5,000 nt of DNA from the NCBI GenBank assembly GCA_937875645.1, contig CALLXO010000247.1, forward strand, positions 1 to 5,000. Direction: 5' to 3'. The position numbers and the translations under genes were made by a program. Positions 1 to 5,000 of this stretch are shown here, one piece after another. The notes beneath the pieces were generated by a model. That model ran no database searches, was not told where the DNA came from, and worked only from the letters and a program-made list of their open reading frames with translations. Position 1 is the stretch's first letter. Every line of letters starts with the position of its first letter. This DNA comes from an uncultured Clostridia bacterium. GTDB lineage: Bacteria > Bacillota > Clostridia > Christensenellales > CAG-314.

Positions 1-200
1 AATATATAATGGTCCTTTGTTGGGGATTTTGGCTCAATCGCCTTGCCCTGCTTCATAACCTTTTGAGTTGCAGAGCACTCTATCCCATCGGAAACAAATT
101 TAATATTATAAATAGTCTCCTGGCATGCCACAAGGGCTAAGGTAGATATAATTATAAGCACAACAAGCAGTAAAGATAGTATTACCTTTTTTTTGTTCAT
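1..200 (-). CDS. Partial lipoprotein with N-terminal InlB-type B-repeat (3' end outside window)
   Basis: The ATG lies at 200-198 and the frame stays open for 66 codons to the window edge, so only the N-terminus is visible. The product begins MNKKKVILSLLLVVLIIIST and continues to a lipobox LVAC, with the predicted lipidated Cys at residue 26: basic n-region, hydrophobic core, signal peptidase II site. Directly after it, YNIKFVSDG, then ECSATQKVMKQGKAIEPKSP, then TKDHYI match the first half of a Listeria-Bacteroides (InlB B-type, Flg_new-like) repeat. The large lipoprotein just upstream on this strand starts the same way (lipobox, IYTVTFD, then a PSDPVRAGYIF-type segment), so the two are probable paralogues. 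The gene follows that one after 96 bp with no terminator between them, which suggests co-transcription. Whether an LRR array follows cannot be seen. Lipoprotein call is firm; function beyond surface exposure is unknown. Confidence 0.85.
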   Translation of the reverse strand, partial: MNKKKVILSLLLVVLIIISTLALVACQETIYNIKFVSDGIECSATQKVMKQGKAIEPKSPTKDHYI

Positions 201-206
201 TTTTTG

Positions 207-213
207 CCTCCTA
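207..213 (-). promoter_or_regulatory. Ribosome-binding site of the downstream lipoprotein gene
   Basis: Minus-strand TAGGAGG ends 6 nt before the ATG at 200-198. It is a near-complete Shine-Dalgarno sequence and fixes this start, which also gives a textbook lipoprotein signal peptide. Confidence 0.85.
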
Positions 214-296
214 ATATATTTTCCTTTTAAGGATATTTTTGTTGCCGTCAATGTTACCTGACAGTATAAACAGCAATGTATGAAAACAACTTGGTT
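214..296 (-). other. Short intergenic gap between the two lipoprotein genes, no terminator
   Basis: No hairpin followed by a U-tract is present after the stop codon at 299-297. An imperfect dyad lies at 242-276: TTGCCG at 242-247 can pair with CAGCAA at 271-276, and CCGTCA at 245-250 with TGACAG at 259-264, both with a G-U pair in the RNA. It is followed by A-rich sequence rather than U's. A weak promoter candidate (TTGACG at 251-246, 16 bp spacer, TAAAAG at 229-224) could give extra transcription of the downstream gene, but its -10 matches the consensus at only four of six positions. Read-through from the upstream gene is the simpler reading. Confidence 0.4.
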
Positions 297-3200
297 TTAA
301 TCGCTGTCCTCCATCTCAACAAGCTGCGATGTGTGATCTTTTGCCCACATATTAACGGAATCAGTATATATTTCTGCGTTTAAATAGTTTTGCAAGGCAC
401 CCTTTGGCACATAAATTTTTAGGTCAACTATGTCATAATTACCTACAGCCACCGAAGTAACATCCCCGCGGGAGAAAATCTTCCATTGAGGAGATTGTGT
501 TGTGCTTTTTGGCGGCATTGTTGCATAAATATATACCTCTTTTAAGTTGTTGCAGGAGCCAAAAGCTCTATGGTTGACATATTCCAACATGCTTCCGTTA
601 ACTGCGTCTCCAATATAAACTTTTTCCAATAGGGAATAGTATCCGTGCATATTAGTACAAAATGCTTCTTCACCGATGGTTTTTACCGTATAAGGGATAT
701 TTAATTGAGTCAATGGGTTTAGGGTATATTCCCCTTCTTCAGAATAAGCCGGCGGAGCGCATCTTGTAAATGCTCCTCGTCCGATTTCTTCCAAGCCTAC
801 AGGGAAGTACACTTCTTCAAGATTCACATTAAAGGCAAACGTCCATTTGCCAATCTTCTTTAAATTTGTTAACGGCCTTAAATCCACAATGCGGATATCC
901 ATATAGCCCGCAGCAGAGGAACCGTTGTCATAGCCAGCAAAAGCTTTATCGCCAATTTCCGTCAAGACGTCATTGTTGGGGAAAGATATGCCTGTAAGCA
1001 AATTGCATCTCCAAAACGCTTTTGTGCCAATACGCACTAAATTTGTCATAGGCGTCAAATCTAATGTACCTTCAATGGGCACAAAGGAAAAAGCTTCGTT
1101 GCCAATTTCCTCAAGGGAAACGGCTAAACTGAAATCAACAGATCTAAGTATGCTATCTTTACTGTGCCAGAAAAATGCTCTGTCGCCTATTATCTTTAAA
1201 CTTGCGGGGAATTTGACGCTTGTAATTTTAGCATTAATAAATGCTTCGTTTCCAATTTCTTCTAAGCTTGTAACTGTACTTAAATCTAATTGCATAGATG
1301 AAACATCTTTTGCTAAGGACTTGAAGGCTCCTTCACCAATAATCTTAAGGTTTGCGGGTAATATAAGTGTCTGCAGCACTTTAGCATAGGAAAAAGCTTC
1401 CTTGCCGATTTTTTCTAAGGAAATACACGTCGACAAATCAATGGTAGCAAGATAATCGGTGTAAACAAAAGATTTGTATCCTATTTCTCTTAATGCCGTT
1501 GCTTCAGAAAAATCAATGTTGCTTAATTGCATCTTATTCTTTTCATCGGCGTTTTCTCTTAAGCCCGCAAAGGCTTCGTCGCCGATTATTTCAACAGTAG
1601 AGGAAATTTTTATCTCAACCAGTTGGGTCATACCATTAAAAGTCCTTGCGCCTATTTCTTTAAGACCCTCAGGAGCGGTATAACTTGTTTGGTCGCCTAA
1701 TATAAAAGCTATTAGTTTTTCGTAACCAAGACTATATAAGTTATTATGGTCATCTGTCACAAAAAACTCATTTCCTTCCTCTACAATATAACCTTCAAAA
1801 TTAGGATTAAGCCTAAACGGGTCATTTTCCATTGCAAAATTATTTGAACCTGCTTTTATTGTGACTGTCCTAATATCTATCGCTCCCACAAAAGCGTCTA
1901 ATCCTATCACCTCTAAAGCCGACGGAAGTATAATATTTCCGCTTGTTGCATTGCCTAAACTTGTATAAGCAAAACACTCTTCGCCGATAACTTTAACAGT
2001 ATCGGGTATAACTGGCATTCTTAAATTATGGCAATTTCTAAAACCGTTTAGATGCGTTACTTCACCCTTAAATATAACGTTGACCAACGCGCTGCCGTTA
2101 AATAATTCGTTGGGTAATTGAGTAATATTTGCTGGCAATGTGACAAGCCTTAATCCAGTTAACTTAAAAGATGAATTGCCCAAAGACAACAAGCTATCTG
2201 GAAGTGTGATTTCTCTTAATGCTTTGCAATCTTGAAAAGCTCTGTCTCCAATTGACTCCAATGCGTCGGGCAAAATTACTTCAGAAAGTTTTTGACAGGA
2301 AGTAAAAGCTTGCGGTCCGATGACCTTAGCGTTATTGATGACTACACTAATCAACTCAGAACAATGACCAAACACAGTATCAGGCAAAGCAAGTTCTGAA
2401 TTCCAAACAACCGAGGTAAGACTTCTGCAATACCAGAAAGCAGCGGCACCAATTTCGGTAAGAGAATCGGGGATAACAACACTTGTAAGTCCCGACCCAA
2501 AAAATGCAGATGATGTTATTACTTTTGCGTTGGATAAATCAACCTCTGTAATGTTTTTCTCATTCTCAAAGGCAAAGTATCCAAGATATTCTAAATTTTC
2601 TCCTGATTCAAAAGTAGTAATTGTGCCCGCACTGATGGTTGAAAATTCAACCACTCTGCCGTATAAAGCATAATCGCCGATGTTCTTCAATTTTTCAAAT
2701 AACAATCCATTCAATTCGTGTCCGCGGAAAGCAAAATCGTCAAGATCGGTAATATTTCTTAATGTCAAGCTGCCCGATAATCTTACTTCCTCAAAAGCTC
2801 CATCACCTATTCTTGTTAAAGAGTTTTCCTCAGGAATGGTAATTGTAACGACATTAAACCCGTCTGTAATATATTTTGGCAACGGAAAATATTGCGCAAA
2901 ACGGTCTTTGGGTCTGATGCTTAATTGACTTGCAATAAAATACGTACCGCAATAGCGGAAAGCAAAATCATCTATTTCGGTAATAGATGCAGAAAGACTT
3001 ATTCTTTCAAGCAAAGGATTGTCGAAGAAAGCCATTTTCTCAATGATATATCCCGAACTGCTTTCCGGAAGGTTAATTTCTCTAAAGGTACAACTGTCAA
3101 ATGCCGATATGCCTATTCTTTCAAGAGAAGAATTTTCAGCAAAAGTTAATTCGACGATTTCGTGATCGGAAGAATTACCTACACTGCGAAACCCTGCGAA

Positions 3201-4526
3201 GAAAAACGCAAAATCGTCAATTATTTTTACCGTTGACGGAATATGTATGTCTATAATACGGTCGAAATCATCTGATAAATCTGCTGCGAATGCAAACTTA
3301 CCTATTCTTTCCAACCCTTCGTTTAATACTATCCTATTTAAGTAGTCTACGCTCATAAAAGCGTAATCACCGATGTTTTTAATGGTTGACGGTATGTACA
3401 ATGCACCAATTTTAACAACAGAAGCAAAAACTCCGCTTTCCTTATCCTCTGCGTCTAAAATGCCAACAACAGGCAAATTGTTGTAACTATCGGGTAATAC
3501 CAAGACGTAGGAATCATCCAATTCCCCAAAAAAGTCAGTGATGATATAACCGTCTGACTCGTCGTTTAAAATAAAGTCAAAGTAATAGGTATCAAAGGTA
3601 TTAAGCTCATACGTCGCTGTCAAAATCAAGTTTTCTACAACATTTGTATAATCGCCGCCCTCAAAACCTGCAAAACGATAATATTCTTCCTTACTTTCTA
3701 CAATCGGCGGAGTTGCGGCACAGCCTTCTATTACTGTGCTCTCTTGCAACAACGTCCCGTCAGCGTCATAAAACTTCACTGAAAACCTATCTAAGGAAGG
3801 ATCATCCCAACCCGCATAAAGGTTAAGTTGGCCACCTTCAACAAGGGTGTCTAAATCAAATTCCTGTGTGTTATCGGCATCCAAATACCATCTTGTAAAA
3901 ACAAAATTTTCCCGTGTTGGGTCGGCAGGAAGAGTCACTTTATCTCCTTCTAACTCAGTTTGGGAAAAATATAAATCTTCTTGTCCTGTTTTAAAGTTTA
4001 AATAATAATTTACAACAACTTCCTTGTGCCACTTTGCATAGATATTTACATCCCTTTCGATAGGCTTATCAAATATGTAATTTTCTGTAAGCTGCTCATT
4101 ATAATACCAACCAATAAATGCATAGCCCTCCCTTATTGGGTCTGTGATTGGTTTAGCTATCAAGGAACCCTCAATAAGCAAACGAATATCATCTTCCATC
4201 GTTCCGCCATTTAGGACAAAACTCACCCTATAGGCTTCTTCCCATTTTGCTTTTAAGGTAATATTACTTTTTACTTTTTTGTTAAAGTCATATTCCTGAC
4301 TTTCGTCTTCTAAATACCAGTGACTGAATATGTAGCCCGCCCTAACTGGGTCACTTGGTTTAGTCACTTTGCTGCCGCTTTCTGCTTCTACAGTAGAAAC
4401 AATGCTATTGTATTGGTGATCGAATGTTACTGTGTATATCTTTTTTTCGCATCCGACAAGAGTCATACCAAATACGATTGCAATCAGCACCATCACAAAA
4501 AATATTTTGCCTATTCTACGTTTCAT
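297..4526 (-). CDS. Large BspA-like LRR lipoprotein with N-terminal InlB B-repeats
   Basis: This is a complete 1409-residue surface lipoprotein. The signal peptide (basic MKRR, hydrophobic core) ends in lipobox LVGC, so Cys26 should be acylated and anchor the mature protein to the outer face of the membrane; there is no LPxTG sorting signal and no other obvious membrane segment. Residues about 31-95, 99-166 and 169-240 are three B-type repeats, each with a D-P-x-R-x-x-[YF]-x-F-x-x-W core and an LKAKW, IYAKW or LYAGW end; about 247-307 is a degenerate fourth in which GF replaces GW. A linker (308-362) containing LVLPDSYNNLPVVGI leads into some 34 BspA-type LRRs (about 363-1335), each with an xIGxxAF-like core. 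A beta-hairpin insert (about 890-952) splits the array. The end (IYVPKGALQNYLNAEIY) is a usual BspA-family cap. Such proteins in other bacteria often mediate adhesion or bind host or matrix proteins; that role is inferred here. It probably heads a unit with the lipoprotein gene at 200-1. The start is fixed by a strong ribosome-binding site. Confidence 0.93.
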   Translation of the reverse strand: MKRRIGKIFFVMVLIAIVFGMTLVGCEKKIYTVTFDHQYNSIVSTVEAESGSKVTKPSDPVRAGYIFSHWYLEDESQEYDFNKKVKSNITLKAKWEEAYRVSFVLNGGTMEDDIRLLIEGSLIAKPITDPIREGYAFIGWYYNEQLTENYIFDKPIERDVNIYAKWHKEVVVNYYLNFKTGQEDLYFSQTELEGDKVTLPADPTRENFVFTRWYLDADNTQEFDLDTLVEGGQLNLYAGWDDPSLDRFSVKFYDADGTLLQESTVIEGCAATPPIVESKEEYYRFAGFEGGDYTNVVENLILTATYELNTFDTYYFDFILNDESDGYIITDFFGELDDSYVLVLPDSYNNLPVVGILDAEDKESGVFASVVKIGALYIPSTIKNIGDYAFMSVDYLNRIVLNEGLERIGKFAFAADLSDDFDRIIDIHIPSTVKIIDDFAFFFAGFRSVGNSSDHEIVELTFAENSSLERIGISAFDSCTFREINLPESSSGYIIEKMAFFDNPLLERISLSASITEIDDFAFRYCGTYFIASQLSIRPKDRFAQYFPLPKYITDGFNVVTITIPEENSLTRIGDGAFEEVRLSGSLTLRNITDLDDFAFRGHELNGLLFEKLKNIGDYALYGRVVEFSTISAGTITTFESGENLEYLGYFAFENEKNITEVDLSNAKVITSSAFFGSGLTSVVIPDSLTEIGAAAFWYCRSLTSVVWNSELALPDTVFGHCSELISVVINNAKVIGPQAFTSCQKLSEVILPDALESIGDRAFQDCKALREITLPDSLLSLGNSSFKLTGLRLVTLPANITQLPNELFNGSALVNVIFKGEVTHLNGFRNCHNLRMPVIPDTVKVIGEECFAYTSLGNATSGNIILPSALEVIGLDAFVGAIDIRTVTIKAGSNNFAMENDPFRLNPNFEGYIVEEGNEFFVTDDHNNLYSLGYEKLIAFILGDQTSYTAPEGLKEIGARTFNGMTQLVEIKISSTVEIIGDEAFAGLRENADEKNKMQLSNIDFSEATALREIGYKSFVYTDYLATIDLSTCISLEKIGKEAFSYAKVLQTLILPANLKIIGEGAFKSLAKDVSSMQLDLSTVTSLEEIGNEAFINAKITSVKFPASLKIIGDRAFFWHSKDSILRSVDFSLAVSLEEIGNEAFSFVPIEGTLDLTPMTNLVRIGTKAFWRCNLLTGISFPNNDVLTEIGDKAFAGYDNGSSAAGYMDIRIVDLRPLTNLKKIGKWTFAFNVNLEEVYFPVGLEEIGRGAFTRCAPPAYSEEGEYTLNPLTQLNIPYTVKTIGEEAFCTNMHGYYSLLEKVYIGDAVNGSMLEYVNHRAFGSCNNLKEVYIYATMPPKSTTQSPQWKIFSRGDVTSVAVGNYDIVDLKIYVPKGALQNYLNAEIYTDSVNMWAKDHTSQLVEMEDSD
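1077..1451 (-). repeat. Higher-order repeat of about 50 residues inside the LRR array
   Basis: Residues about 1026-1150 alternate two LRR types. One is LSTCISLEKIGKEAF, LSTVTSLEEIGNEAF or FSLAVSLEEIGNEAF; the other is PANLKIIGEGAF or PASLKIIGDRAF. The conserved Gly of the first type falls at 1041, 1092 and 1142, a spacing of 51 and 50 residues, so the pair of LRRs has been duplicated as a unit. The corresponding DNA is visibly alike, for example around 1088-1137, 1238-1290 and 1387-1440, each with GC-TTC, a CCAATTT or CCGATTT stretch and TC(T/A)AAG in order. Confidence 0.7.
1671..1859 (-). other. Beta-hairpin insert interrupting the LRR array
   Basis: Residues about 890-952 break the repeat rhythm: KAGSNNFAMENDPF, then NEFFVTDDHNNLYSLGYEKL, then IAFILGDQTSYTAPEGLKEI. 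This corresponds to the insert often seen in BspA-like proteins, where a strand is followed by a 'DGVLYNKDKTKLI-YP-xxYTIPxGV' type stretch before the next IGxxAF unit. It marks a boundary between two sub-arrays rather than a frameshift, since the reading frame and family pattern continue on both sides. Confidence 0.65.
3606..4436 (-). repeat. Three InlB B-type (Listeria-Bacteroides) repeats plus a degenerate fourth, coding
   Basis: Repeat 1 (4436-4242) contains DPVRAGYIFSHWYLED and ends LKAKW. Repeat 2 (4232-4029) contains DPIREGYAFIGWYYNE and ends IYAKW. Repeat 3 (4022-3807) contains DPTRENFVFTRWYLDA and ends LYAGW. A fourth, shorter unit (about 3788-3606) starts FSVKFYDADGTLL and ends LTATYE but has lost the conserved Trp (RFAGFEGG). 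Modules of this type are small beta-grasp-like folds that commonly serve as stalks or adhesive units in surface proteins. The four differ clearly in sequence, so they are old duplications rather than fresh copies. Confidence 0.85.
4449..4526 (-). other. Lipoprotein signal peptide and lipobox of the large protein
   Basis: This encodes residues 1-26. Residues 1-7 (MKRRIGK) are basic, about 8-22 are strongly hydrophobic, and L23-V24-G25-C26 is a canonical signal peptidase II lipobox. The residues after Cys26 (EKKIYTV) run straight into the first B-repeat, so there is almost no flexible tether between membrane and the first folded module. Confidence 0.9.
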
Positions 4527-4533
4527 ATTTTTA

Positions 4534-4543
4534 ATCCTCCTAA
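4534..4543 (-). promoter_or_regulatory. Ribosome-binding site of the large lipoprotein gene
   Basis: Minus-strand TTAGGAGGAT, with GGAGG at 4540-4536, ends about 9 nt before the ATG at 4526-4524. No other start near it has a comparable site, and the resulting N-terminus is a complete signal peptide. Confidence 0.9.
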
Positions 4544-4561
4544 CCTCGCATTTATCAATAT

Positions 4562-4651
4562 TTATTTCATCAGAAGATTAATTACTCCGTACTCTTTTAT
4601 AGTATTTTTGAGTAGGAATAACCACAAATATTGTAACAACAACCTTACCAT
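4562..4651 (-). other. Possible 29-codon leader ORF in the 5' untranslated region
   Basis: An ATG at 4651-4649 opens a 29-codon frame ending TAA at 4564-4562, inside the leader of the large gene. The peptide would begin MVRLLLQYLWLFLLK and is Leu-rich (8 or more Leu of 29). It has no Shine-Dalgarno sequence, its ATG sits in the 3' arm of a hairpin, and only about 17 nt of transcript precede it. It may well be chance; it is listed because leader peptides in such positions can be regulatory. Confidence 0.15.
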
Positions 4652-4662
4652 ATTCTATGGTA
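4646..4662 (-). promoter_or_regulatory. Perfect 7-bp dyad at the 5' end of the transcript
   Basis: TACCATA-GAA-TATGGTA is an exact 7-bp inverted repeat with a 3-nt centre. If transcription starts near 4668, it begins about 7 nt into the RNA. It could be a protein operator in DNA or a 5'-terminal mRNA hairpin. It is the downstream of two related copies; the other overlaps the -10 element. Confidence 0.5.
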
Positions 4663-4667
4663 TCGAT

Positions 4668-4686
4668 ATTACATATTATATGGTAT
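4668..4686 (-). promoter_or_regulatory. Second, imperfect copy of the dyad, overlapping the -10
   Basis: Minus-strand ATACCATATAATATGTAAT aligns with the downstream copy (ATACCATAGAATATGGTAA, from 4663) with one substitution and one missing G. The TATAAT -10 box lies inside it. The two copies start 23 bp apart in the same orientation. An arrangement of two like sites over the -10 and the start point is typical of repressor operators; no known regulator consensus was recognised. Confidence 0.4.
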
Positions 4687-4703
4687 ATCCGTGATAATGT
4701 CAA
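4675..4703 (-). promoter_or_regulatory. Perfect consensus sigma-A type promoter of the large lipoprotein gene
   Basis: The -35 TTGACA is at 4703-4698 and the -10 TATAAT at 4680-4675, both exact, with an optimal 17-bp spacer. The sequence upstream (about 4730-4705) is A/T-rich like an UP element. The start point would be near 4668, leaving a leader of about 140 nt before the ATG. It sits downstream of the terminator of the preceding gene, so it should drive the large gene and, by read-through, the lipoprotein gene at 200-1. Confidence 0.88.
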
Positions 4704-4823
4704 GGGCAAAATTGAAAAAAATAAAATATACTTTACGGAGCACCCTTTTGCTAAAAATACATTATTTATCCCTGCTGCAAAAAAAACTTGAGAATATATC
4801 TGTATCGTTTTTAAGTCCTAATT
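4704..4823. other. Non-coding spacer between terminator and promoter
   Basis: This 120-bp AT-rich stretch has A- and T-runs on both strands and no supported gene, RNA or clear inverted repeat. Together with the leader it makes up a gene-free interval of about 345 bp (4527-4871), whose only recognisable contents are the terminator, promoter, dyads and ribosome-binding site listed separately. Confidence 0.6.
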
Positions 4824-4857
4824 TAAATAAAAATGCCGCCGAGATTACCCCAGCGGC
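4824..4857 (-). terminator. Intrinsic terminator of the upstream gene
   Basis: On the minus strand a stem of 9 bp (arms 4857-4849 and 4843-4835; GCCGC pairs with GCGGC, two G-U pairs) closes a loop of 5 nt (GTAAT) and is followed by ATTTTTATTT. It begins 14 nt after the TAG at 4874-4872. The opposite strand has no T-run after the stem, so it works in one direction and insulates the promoter at 4703-4675 from upstream transcription. Confidence 0.85.
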
Positions 4858-4871
4858 TTAATACTGTTTTG

Positions 4872-5000
4872 CTATTTACTATATATTATGCTATCACACC
4901 AAAGTGTAGGTATACCGTCTACGTATTGCCTAACCGGCAAACCATTGTAAGTGGAAGGAAGCAATATTTCACTGTCTGTTGCGTTGCCCTTACTGGCAGA
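4872..5000 (-). CDS. C-terminal end of an unidentified protein with a BspA-linker-like motif
   Basis: The frame is open from the window edge for 42 codons to TAG at 4874-4872, and a good terminator follows it, which supports a genuine gene end. The visible tail contains SEILLPSTYNGLPV and ends DGIPTLWCDSIIYSK. The LPSTYNGLPV stretch resembles the segment that introduces LRR arrays in BspA-like proteins, and the large neighbour has LVLPDSYNNLPVV at residues 342-354. Here no IGxxAF repeats follow in any minus-strand frame. It could be a relative ending just after this motif, a truncated or decayed copy, or an unrelated protein. The 5' part is outside the window. Confidence 0.6.
   Translation of the reverse strand, partial: SASKGNATDSEILLPSTYNGLPVRQYVDGIPTLWCDSIIYSK

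Larger units (their letters stand above)
522..3440 (-). repeat. BspA-type leucine-rich repeat array, about 34 units, coding
   Basis: Units of about 22-30 residues each carry a core such as NIGDYAF, RIGKFAF, EIDDFAF, EIGAAAF, VIGPQAF, SIGDRAF, EIGNEAF or TIGEEAF, often followed by a C-x-x-L segment and an IPxTV or LPDSL strand. I counted about 20 units (residues 363 to 880) before the hairpin insert and about 14 after it (residues 953 to 1335). Several units are degenerate, for example LPNELF at 804-809 and LNGFRNC around 826-832. The Treponema pallidum/BspA LRR family (LRR_5 type) forms elongated, curved solenoids. The count is by eye and could be off by a few units. Confidence 0.88.

Noticed and set aside
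242..276. Dyad after the large gene as a possible terminator
   Set aside because: The pairing is imperfect and offers competing alternatives, and the following RNA is A-rich with no U-tract on either strand.
973..1389. Plus-strand 138-codon ORF with a repeating pattern, and similar shorter ones across the LRR region
   Set aside because: The apparent repeats (SPI, FPISS) are the antisense image of the IGxxAF units of the large gene. It is a shadow, not a gene.
1671..1859. Break in LRR rhythm as a possible frameshift or fusion error
   Set aside because: The frame continues, and the segment matches the insert commonly found in BspA-like proteins before a new IGxxAF unit.
4320..4694. Plus-strand 124-codon ORF antisense to the start of the large gene and its leader
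   Set aside because: Most of it mirrors the signal-peptide region and promoter on the other strand. It has no ribosome-binding site or recognisable domain.
4585..4740. 7-bp inverted repeat CTCCGTA (4585-4591) / TACGGAG (4734-4740) flanking the promoter, suggestive of an invertible phase-variable promoter
   Set aside because: Only 7 bp match and the flanks do not extend the repeat. A 7-bp match is expected by chance in intervals of this size, and no recombinase gene is visible.
4697..4861. Plus-strand 54-codon ORF
   Set aside because: It lacks a ribosome-binding site, overlaps the minus-strand -35 box and terminator hairpin, and its composition is low-complexity Lys/Leu. It is best read as chance.
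1..5000. CRISPR array, tRNA or rRNA gene, insertion sequence
   Set aside because: No regularly spaced direct repeats with unique spacers, no cloverleaf with CCA-adjacent acceptor, and no transposase or terminal inverted repeats were seen on either strand. The repeats present are coding LRR and B-repeat units.

Overview
The window is moderately AT-rich and reads entirely on the minus strand. It looks like part of a bacterial locus encoding large, lipid-anchored surface proteins. Strong GGAGG ribosome-binding sites, a fully consensus sigma-A type promoter, Cys lipoboxes and a hairpin-plus-U-tract terminator point to a low-GC Gram-positive host, probably a Clostridia-like gut or rumen bacterium. 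No marker gene is present, so the taxon is an inference. TGG codes Trp and there is no sign of a non-standard code.

Layout, in direction of transcription (from 5000 down to 1). (1) 5000-4872 is the C-terminal tail of an upstream gene. It carries a short segment resembling the linker of BspA-like proteins, and its stop is followed after 14 nt by an intrinsic terminator (4857-4824). (2) 4823-4527 holds no protein gene I can support. It contains a perfect TTGACA-17 bp-TATAAT promoter (4703-4675), two tandem copies of a TACCATA...TATGGTA dyad over the -10 and the transcript start, a leader of about 140 nt, and a strong ribosome-binding site. (3) 4526-297 is one complete 1409-residue lipoprotein: signal peptide with lipobox, three InlB B-type (Listeria-Bacteroides, Flg_new-like) repeats plus a degenerate fourth, then roughly 34 BspA-type leucine-rich repeats (LRR_5 type) split by a beta-hairpin insert. 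(4) 296-201 is a 96-bp gap without a terminator. (5) 200-1 is the start of a second lipoprotein gene with the same beginning: signal peptide, lipobox, then a B-repeat.

The two lipoprotein genes look like tandem paralogues read as one unit from the promoter at 4703-4675, and the upstream gene may be a distant third relative. The likely role is a surface-exposed adhesive or ligand-binding protein, with the B-repeats as a membrane-proximal stalk and the LRR solenoid as the distal binding surface. That role follows from family knowledge; nothing in the window identifies a ligand. The most noteworthy signals are the duplicated dyad over the perfect promoter and the size and periodicity of the LRR array.
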